Positions 58,091 to 64,000 of a stretch of DNA of 64,000 nucleotides are shown piece by piece. Origin of the DNA: an uncultured Bacteroidales bacterium. GTDB taxonomy: Bacteria; Bacteroidota; Bacteroidia; Bacteroidales; P3. A program made the position numbers and the translations under genes. Within the stretch, counting starts at the first letter, position 1. Each line of letters starts with the position of its first letter. The notes beneath the pieces are model-generated. The model was not told the DNA's origin. It worked only from the letters and a program-made list of their open reading frames with translations, and did not search any database. Location of the stretch: contig CAJONE010000002.1 in NCBI GenBank assembly GCA_905235855.1, forward strand, positions 1 through 64,000. Reading direction: 5' to 3'.

Positions 58091-59542
58091 CTATTTTATT
58101 GGCACCGCTTCGAGTGCAGCAACCAGGTAGTCGTAGAATTTGGTGACGCTTGCGATGTTGCAGCGCTCGTCGGGGCTATGGGGGCTTTGCAGCGTTGGGC
58201 CAAAGGAGATCATTTCCATGTCGGGGTATTTGCCGCCGAGGAGACCGCATTCGAGGCCAGCGTGAATGGCGACCACGGCGGGTTCCTTCTTGTAGAGTTT
58301 CTTGTAGGTCTGCTTCATCATTTTGAGGAGACCACTCTGCATGTTAGGTTTCCATCCTGGGTAGGCACCAGTAAGCTTGCAGTTTCCGCCGGCGAGTTCG
58401 GCGAGGCAAACGAGACGTTCGGCGAGAGCGTCCTTGGCGGAGTCGACCGAGCTGCGGAGAAGAGCCATGATGGTGAATTTCTTGCCGTCGGTTTTCATGA
58501 TGGCGAGGTTAAGAGATGTTTCGACGAGACCCTCCATATCCTTGCTCATGCGGATTACGCCGTTGGGGGCAATCATGACGGTGTTGATGATTTTCTGGGT
58601 ATCGGAATCGGTGATCACCTTCGGTGACATGCGCACATCTTCGAGTTTCATGAAGAAGTCGGGTTCGACGGAGCCGAGTTCTTTCTTGACCCAGCCGGCC
58701 ACTTTTTCGAGTTCGTCGGAGATGCATTGCTTGTGTTCTTTCGGCATGGCGAAAACAATTTCGGCATCGCGGGGAATGGCGTTGCGCATGTTGCCTGCAT
58801 TGACGCTGATGAGTCGGATGCCGCATTCGGCGACCCAGCGGAGATGGCGGAAGATGATTTTGCCTGCATTGCCACGTCCGCAGTTGATTTCCATGCCAGA
58901 GTGTCCACCCTGCAGACCGCCGATGGTGAGTTTCATGGCACAGTATTTCTTGGGAGCAGCCTCGGTTTGATAGGGAATATTCATGGTAGCGTCGATGCCG
59001 CCGGCGCAACCGACATAGAGTTCGCCCTCGGTTTCGGAGTCAAGGTTGAGGAGGTAGTCGCTCTTAAGGACACCTTTCTTCAAGCCGAAAGCGCCAGTCA
59101 TGCCGGTTTCCTCGTCGGTGGTGAAGAGAGCTTCGAGAGGACCGTGCTTGATGGTTTTGCTTTCGAGGACAGCCATGGCAGCTGCGACCCCCATTCCGTC
59201 GTCGGCGCCGAGAGTAGTGTCGCAAGCATAGACCCAATCACCAACGATTTTGGTCTTGATGGGGTCTTTCTCGAAGTCGTGTTTGACACCAGCGCGAGCC
59301 TGTGGCACCATGTCCATGTGGGCCTGCATGCAGACCATTTTGCGGTTTTCCATGCCTTTGGTGGCCGGTTTGCGTATAATGACATTGCCCGTTTTGTCAA
59401 CTTCGCATTCGAGTTTCTTTTTCTTGGCCCAGTCGACAAGAAACTGGCGCACAATCTCTTCGTGTTTTGATGGACGAGGGCACTGGGTGAGGGCGTGGAA
59501 ATTGGCCCAAACAGCTTTCGGTTCGAGATCTTTGATTGTCAT
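58091..59542 (-). CDS. pepD: Aminoacyl-histidine dipeptidase (M20 family)
   Basis: MVCMQAHMDMVPQ, LGADDGMGVAAAMAVLE, LFTTDEETGMTGA, GGLQGGHSGMEI. Confidence 0.95.
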   Translation of the reverse strand: MTIKDLEPKAVWANFHALTQCPRPSKHEEIVRQFLVDWAKKKKLECEVDKTGNVIIRKPATKGMENRKMVCMQAHMDMVPQARAGVKHDFEKDPIKTKIVGDWVYACDTTLGADDGMGVAAAMAVLESKTIKHGPLEALFTTDEETGMTGAFGLKKGVLKSDYLLNLDSETEGELYVGCAGGIDATMNIPYQTEAAPKKYCAMKLTIGGLQGGHSGMEINCGRGNAGKIIFRHLRWVAECGIRLISVNAGNMRNAIPRDAEIVFAMPKEHKQCISDELEKVAGWVKKELGSVEPDFFMKLEDVRMSPKVITDSDTQKIINTVMIAPNGVIRMSKDMEGLVETSLNLAIMKTDGKKFTIMALLRSSVDSAKDALAERLVCLAELAGGNCKLTGAYPGWKPNMQSGLLKMMKQTYKKLYKKEPAVVAIHAGLECGLLGGKYPDMEMISFGPTLQSPHSPDERCNIASVTKFYDYLVAALEAVPIK

Positions 59543-59637
59543 AGGTGATATGTTTTGTTATTTAATGAATATTTCTGTTTAGAAGGATAGATTAGAAGGA
59601 TAGAGGGGACGGACAAAGGTTATACTGTATGGAGTTG

Positions 59638-59669
59638 CAAAGTTACGAAATAAAAAGGCAATTTACAAA
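59638..59669 (-). promoter_or_regulatory. Promoter for pepD
   Basis: Minus strand TTTG (59669-59666), N20, TAACTTTG (59645-59638). Confidence 0.75.
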
Positions 59670-60265
59670 TAATCGTTGTCAGGGGAGTTGCCAACAGCCA
59701 ATATAAGGTTTTTCAAACAGGTGTCGATTTCGCGGAAATAGTTGTCGACCTTGGAGAGAGCCCTTTCGGAAAAGCCGGCATAGACAGAGGACAAAGGCTT
59801 GCTGACGTCGCGGAAATCGAAATAGTCGACTTGAGCCACAGAGGAGCGCAATGATTGGAGAGCGGCATATTTCTGCGTTGCATTCCAGTCGTAATCGGGA
59901 GGGATGGGGACGGTGCCATAGATATCGTTATAGATCTCGCGTTGGCAGTTCCAGGCGTAGTCGCCGGTCATCATCAGAATAGCGCTGTAATAGTTCATCC
60001 TGCCACCCAAGCCGCCGCTGAATACCGGGTTTCCGACAAGAACATAGAAAAGCTGGCGCATGTTGTCGCAGTAGGTGAAGCAGGGGCAAACGATGGAGCT
60101 GTGGGCCGTGCAGACCATGAGGTCGTCGTCGCGAACCAGATTCAGCCCATAGACGCCATTAAGTCCGATGGCGAGACGATAAAGCTCGTCGGGGTGGTTC
60201 CACATCAGCACGGCCGTGTCGTCGGTGGTTGGCATCAGATCCTTGTCGTACTTGGGTTTTCTCAT
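59663..60265 (-). CDS. Hypothetical protein
   Basis: 200 aa ORF two bp from the 3' end of the radical SAM gene; no family recognised. Confidence 0.5.
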   Translation of the reverse strand: MRKPKYDKDLMPTTDDTAVLMWNHPDELYRLAIGLNGVYGLNLVRDDDLMVCTAHSSIVCPCFTYCDNMRQLFYVLVGNPVFSGGLGGRMNYYSAILMMTGDYAWNCQREIYNDIYGTVPIPPDYDWNATQKYAALQSLRSSVAQVDYFDFRDVSKPLSSVYAGFSERALSKVDNYFREIDTCLKNLILAVGNSPDNDYL

Positions 60266-60267
60266 GT

Positions 60268-61212
60268 TCAGGAGAGGGTTTGGAAAGGGTGAGATTTAGC
60301 AAAGTCAGGCCTATAGTTTTCGTTTGAAGAAATTTCCTGGAGCCACACGTTGACGAGGCCCACCTCATTCACGACATTCGCGACTTGAGCGTATTCGTCG
60401 GGAGACAAAGTACGGTTGAGGGAGTCGACGAGGCAATTGTTGTTGGGGTAATACTGCGCCATGACAGAGAGATGCACATTCCAAGGCAGTTCATCGGCCA
60501 CCCACTGCACAACACGCTTGGAATTAGCGACTTGTCCTGGGAGCACGAGATGCCTCACAACGACTCCCCTGAAGGCGATTCCGCGATTGTCGCAGAGAAG
60601 CCCCCCTCCTTTCTGCCGAATCATTTCCTTTATCGCAGCAGTGGCCACAGCGGGATAATCAGCAGCCCACGAATAGCGGTGGGCCAGTTGCCCGTCCATG
60701 TATTTCATATCGGGCAAATAGATGTCGACGTAAGGTTCGACCAACCGCAAGGTGTCGATTGTCTCGTAGGCGTTTGTATTGTAGACTATCGTAGGATGCA
60801 GCCCGCGAGAATGCAGGGCTTGCACAATGAGAGGGATTGCATAAGCATAATGAGTGGGGCTAACAAATCCGACCAGATTTTCGCAGGATGGCAAAACGAG
60901 AGCGATTTGCCCGACAAGTTCGTCAACAGAGCGAAAACGTATAAGCGAGTCATCGACGAGACTGCCGCTGATTTCGTGGTTCTGACAATAGAGGCAGTGC
61001 AGGTTACAGTGGGCGAAAAAAACATTGCAGATGCCCTTTTCTCCACATAAAGGCGGTTCTTCGCCGGTGTGCCGACAAACGGTTGCGACCTCTACATTGG
61101 CGGGTGCATGGCAGAAGCCGGAGGCAGAAGCGTCCGGATGGGAAGTGGTTTCCATGCGACGAGCGCCACAATGTCGTGGACAACATCTGCAACTATTCAC
61201 TGCGGGACTCAA
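60268..61212 (-). CDS. Radical SAM protein, PflX-like (COG1313 type)
   Basis: N-terminal CRCCPRHCGARR; CNLHCLYCQNHEISG. Confidence 0.85.
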   Translation of the reverse strand: MSPAVNSCRCCPRHCGARRMETTSHPDASASGFCHAPANVEVATVCRHTGEEPPLCGEKGICNVFFAHCNLHCLYCQNHEISGSLVDDSLIRFRSVDELVGQIALVLPSCENLVGFVSPTHYAYAIPLIVQALHSRGLHPTIVYNTNAYETIDTLRLVEPYVDIYLPDMKYMDGQLAHRYSWAADYPAVATAAIKEMIRQKGGGLLCDNRGIAFRGVVVRHLVLPGQVANSKRVVQWVADELPWNVHLSVMAQYYPNNNCLVDSLNRTLSPDEYAQVANVVNEVGLVNVWLQEISSNENYRPDFAKSHPFQTLS

Positions 61213-61288
61213 TTTTCAACTTTTTCTGCTTATAGGATGGTATGCATTTGCAAACCGTCTCCGTGCCGAATCGAGCGGAACAAGGCCT

Positions 61289-62236
61289 TCAAAAGTGCCT
61301 GCTGCGTTTCAGAAGATAGGGAATCATAACCTGGTCAAAGCCTTTTTCGATAGCAACGGGAATGTAGTCGATGCCATACTGGACGGTTTTTTGCTTGAGG
61401 CTGTCGCGACGACGATGCATTTCGGCCACGTAAGAGTCGGCAATATCGGCAGGGTTGAGCCGCAATCTGCGGTGAGTTTCGAGGTCGACGAACTCGGTCG
61501 GCTGGTTGTCGAAAGAAAGATCGAGCTCGCGTGCCTGCTCGTAGGTGTGGAAAAGTAGCACCTCGTGGCGACAATGACGCAGATGGCGCAACGCATCGAG
61601 CATTGGTTCCCACTCCTCTTGGCGTATGAAGGTGTCGGTGAACAACACTACGAGCGAACGGCGATGCAAGCGTTCGGCAGTAAGATGCAAGGCTTCGACA
61701 AAAGATGTTTTGCGCGCCGCCTGGTCGGACTTATGGTCGGTGGCGAGAATACTCTCGAGGACAGAATAGACATAATGTTTATGGGCGGCATTGCTACGGG
61801 TTTCGGTTTGAAGGTCGATTCCGTCGCTGAGCAGCGTCAGTCCGAAAGCGTCACGCTGGCGTTGCAGCAATTCAACCAGAAGTGCGGTGCCATAGACAGC
61901 GAACGTTAGTTTGTTTGGATGCTGCAGACGGTTCATGCCATCGACGGGGAAGAGCATTGACCCGCTCCGATCGATAAGCAGCTGGCAGCGCAGGTTTGTT
62001 TCCTCTTCGTAACTTTTCACATACAGCCGGTCGGTGCGTGCATAGAGACGCCAGTCGATATTGCGAGTGGATTCGCCGATGTTGTACTGACGATGTTCGG
62101 CAAACTCGACCGAGAAGCCATGAAACGGGCTACGGTGGAGACCCGTGATAAAGCCCTCCACCACATGGCGTGCAAAAAACTCAAGCCCTCTATATTGCTC
62201 GACGACCTCTAACATGCCTGTGCATAGCCTGGGCAA
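61289..62236 (-). CDS. DUF58 domain protein
   Basis: FSVEFAEHRQYNIGESTRNIDWRLYARTDRLYVKSYEEETNLRCQLLIDRSGSM; likely start at 62215. Confidence 0.85.
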   Translation of the reverse strand: MPRLCTGMLEVVEQYRGLEFFARHVVEGFITGLHRSPFHGFSVEFAEHRQYNIGESTRNIDWRLYARTDRLYVKSYEEETNLRCQLLIDRSGSMLFPVDGMNRLQHPNKLTFAVYGTALLVELLQRQRDAFGLTLLSDGIDLQTETRSNAAHKHYVYSVLESILATDHKSDQAARKTSFVEALHLTAERLHRRSLVVLFTDTFIRQEEWEPMLDALRHLRHCRHEVLLFHTYEQARELDLSFDNQPTEFVDLETHRRLRLNPADIADSYVAEMHRRRDSLKQKTVQYGIDYIPVAIEKGFDQVMIPYLLKRSRHF

Positions 62237-62270
62237 AAGCCGACAAAAACTGACCGCCGGTCACCGGTGG

Positions 62271-62579
62271 CTACAGCATAGCATCGAGTTTCTCGGTGAG
62301 AGTGGATTTCGAAACCAACCCAACACATTTGTCTACGGCTTGGCCACCCTTGAAGAAAAGGACAGTGGGGACACTGCGGATGCGAAACTGTGCGGCGAGG
62401 TTGGCGCATTCGTCCACGTCGGCCTTTCCGACCACTGCACGACCTTCGTATTCTTTGGCTACTTCTTCGACAACGGGAGCCAAGGCCTTGCAAGGACCAC
62501 ACCATGTGGCGCCAAAATCAACCATAACAGGCAGACTGCCTTTAATAATCTCTTCAAAATTTTGCTCTGTGATAGTCAT
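62271..62579 (-). CDS. trxA: Thioredoxin
   Basis: VMVDFGATWCGPCKALAPVVEEVAKEY; ATG at 62579, not the ORF-track 62726. Confidence 0.93.
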   Translation of the reverse strand: MTITEQNFEEIIKGSLPVMVDFGATWCGPCKALAPVVEEVAKEYEGRAVVGKADVDECANLAAQFRIRSVPTVLFFKGGQAVDKCVGLVSKSTLTEKLDAML

Positions 62580-62846
62580 AATGATGTATTTTAGTGTTAT
62601 TTGCTGCTGCTTGACTTGGTTGGCACCGAGTTGTGCCCGCCTAATAAACAATGCTGCAAAAATACTACATTTTTCTGATTTTTTCCGACTACGTTGCCGT
62701 TCTGAAATAAAAACTGGGTAGAACACGGTTGTGTAAAAGAAACAATAAACTGTTTAGGCCGCGTGGTTAAATGGTTCATGTAGGTGGAGCCAACAAACAT
62801 ACCAACATTCGAACATTCAGTGCAGTTTTTGATGTTGCATTACGTA

Positions 62847-62901
62847 GCTACGTCAAGTCTATATCCAGTCTATATCATGTCTATGTATTCTCTATGTATT
62901 G
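62847..62901. repeat. 11-bp tandem repeat, ~5 units (TCTATATCCAG TCTATATCATG TCTATGTATTC TCTATGTATTG)
   Basis: Four clear units 62858-62901 and a degenerate one before; upstream of the porin-like gene. Confidence 0.85.
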
Positions 62902-63010
62902 TCCGCGAGAAGAACTTGCTTCACCAAATTTGGCTACTCGATGTTAAAAATTCATCATTTTTTGTGAGGTAACAAAAAAACAGAAGAAAATATTTTTGCA
63001 CAATAAAAAT

Positions 63011-64000
63011 ATGACACATACTGCCATGGTTCACAGATTTACAGCCATTTGTCTATTATTTTCCCTATCATGTATAGCCAATGCCGTTGCACAAGACACC
63101 ATAACGATACCGACGGGAGGGAAGGCGTCAAAAGTACTCGACCGGCTTACGGTAGGCACATACGGAGAGGCAACATTCAAATATAACTTCTACAGCGACA
63201 ATGTTTTCCGCTACACATTTGCTGAGCGCTACCGCGACGCAAAGGGTCACGGGCAGGTAGATGTGCCCCATGCTGTAATCATGTTGGGATATGATTTTGG
63301 AAAAGGATGGAGTTTCGGCACCGAGATAGAGTTTGAGCATGGCGGAATTGAGGCCGCCATTGAGCTCGAAACCGAGGAGACCGGCGAATACGAGAAAGAG
63401 ACCGAACGGGGCGGAGAGGTTGCACTCGAACAGTTCTGGGTGCAAAAATCGTTTAACCAATACGCCAACATCCGTGCTGGACACATTGTGGTTCCGGTTG
63501 GAGCGACAAACAATGCGCATCTGCCCACACAATTCTATGGTGTGTTTCGTCCCGAGGGCGAGAATACAATACTGCCATGCACGTGGCACGAGACTGGCAT
63601 CAGTTTTTGGGGCAGAAGCAAACATTGGCGCTACGAACTACAGTTGCTGCCGGCACTGAATTCGAGCATGTTTTCGGTAGGACGGTGGGCAAATCAGGCC
63701 TCGGCCTCGCCCTACGAGTTTCGTCCGGCCAACAGGCTCGCTTTCGCAGCCCGTGTGGACTACACATTGCCTCATTGGCGCCTAAGCCTGAGCGGTTACG
63801 TGGGAAACACATTCAACAACGACATAGTGACCAGCAACGCCGAGAAATACAAAGGGGTGAAAGGCACGGTGGCCATTGGAGCATTCGACTTCAAGTGTAG
63901 CTACGGAGGGTTTCTTGCGCGAGGAAATTTTGATTACGGCCATCTTGACCAGGCGGACGCGATTTCGGTTTTCAACCGCCGACTTTCAAACAGCAACGGT
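63011..64000 (+). CDS. Porin-like outer-membrane protein, partial at the window edge (absent from the ORF track)
   Basis: Open from ATG 63011 to the window end (330 codons): MTHTAMVHRFTAICLLFSLSCIANAVAQD...GTYGEATFKYNFYSDN...GTEIEFEHGGIEAAIELE; -7 box TATTTTTG at 62991. Confidence 0.85.
   Translation, partial: MTHTAMVHRFTAICLLFSLSCIANAVAQDTITIPTGGKASKVLDRLTVGTYGEATFKYNFYSDNVFRYTFAERYRDAKGHGQVDVPHAVIMLGYDFGKGWSFGTEIEFEHGGIEAAIELETEETGEYEKETERGGEVALEQFWVQKSFNQYANIRAGHIVVPVGATNNAHLPTQFYGVFRPEGENTILPCTWHETGISFWGRSKHWRYELQLLPALNSSMFSVGRWANQASASPYEFRPANRLAFAARVDYTLPHWRLSLSGYVGNTFNNDIVTSNAEKYKGVKGTVAIGAFDFKCSYGGFLARGNFDYGHLDQADAISVFNRRLSNSNG

Noticed and set aside
58727-59470. 247-aa plus-strand ORF
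   Set aside because: Antisense to pepD
59579-59604. 13-bp direct repeat TTAGAAGGATAGA x2 upstream of pepD
   Set aside because: Only two copies in a leader region; too little to support a functional claim

Overview
The window looks like a chromosomal segment from a member of the Bacteroidales. Supporting signs are TTTG-N19/20-TAnnTTTG promoters, an UpxY-type antiterminator, a T9SS-like C-terminal sorting domain, DUF3078, DUF1573, YbbR and a GH3/beta-lactamase fusion. I saw no rRNA, CRISPR array, integrase, transposase or phage module. Most genes are housekeeping or metabolic: sufCD, recX/uvrB, queG, nadC, cinA, tatAC, ispD, coaE, yajC, nusB, leuS, HU, a PPi-type phosphofructokinase, pepD, trxA and an ADP-forming acyl-CoA synthetase. 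Two real genes are missing from the supplied ORF track: tatA (58 aa, 26881-27057, minus) and an edge-truncated porin-like gene (63011-64000, plus). The most unusual signal is a set of short-period degenerate tandem repeats. A 7-bp family (consensus WWAGTGA) sits at gene boundaries, supplies stop codons, and in one case fills the whole gap between a stop and the next start. A different 7-bp array (CGGCGAC x4) lies inside a gene at the joint of a NapH-like/NapG-like fusion. A 9-bp TCCGATTAC family occurs between genes and also encodes the apparent N-terminal extension of TatC. Further 9-bp and 11-bp arrays occur elsewhere. Other points of interest are a Y-family polymerase frameshifted by an apparent ~17-nt loss, a Tat/Fe-S redox cluster, a compact ferritin/radical-SAM/flavodoxin/GPx/OhrR-like operon, a three-member lipoprotein family, and sufCD without sufB. 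All family names come from reading the sequence; no database search was run.
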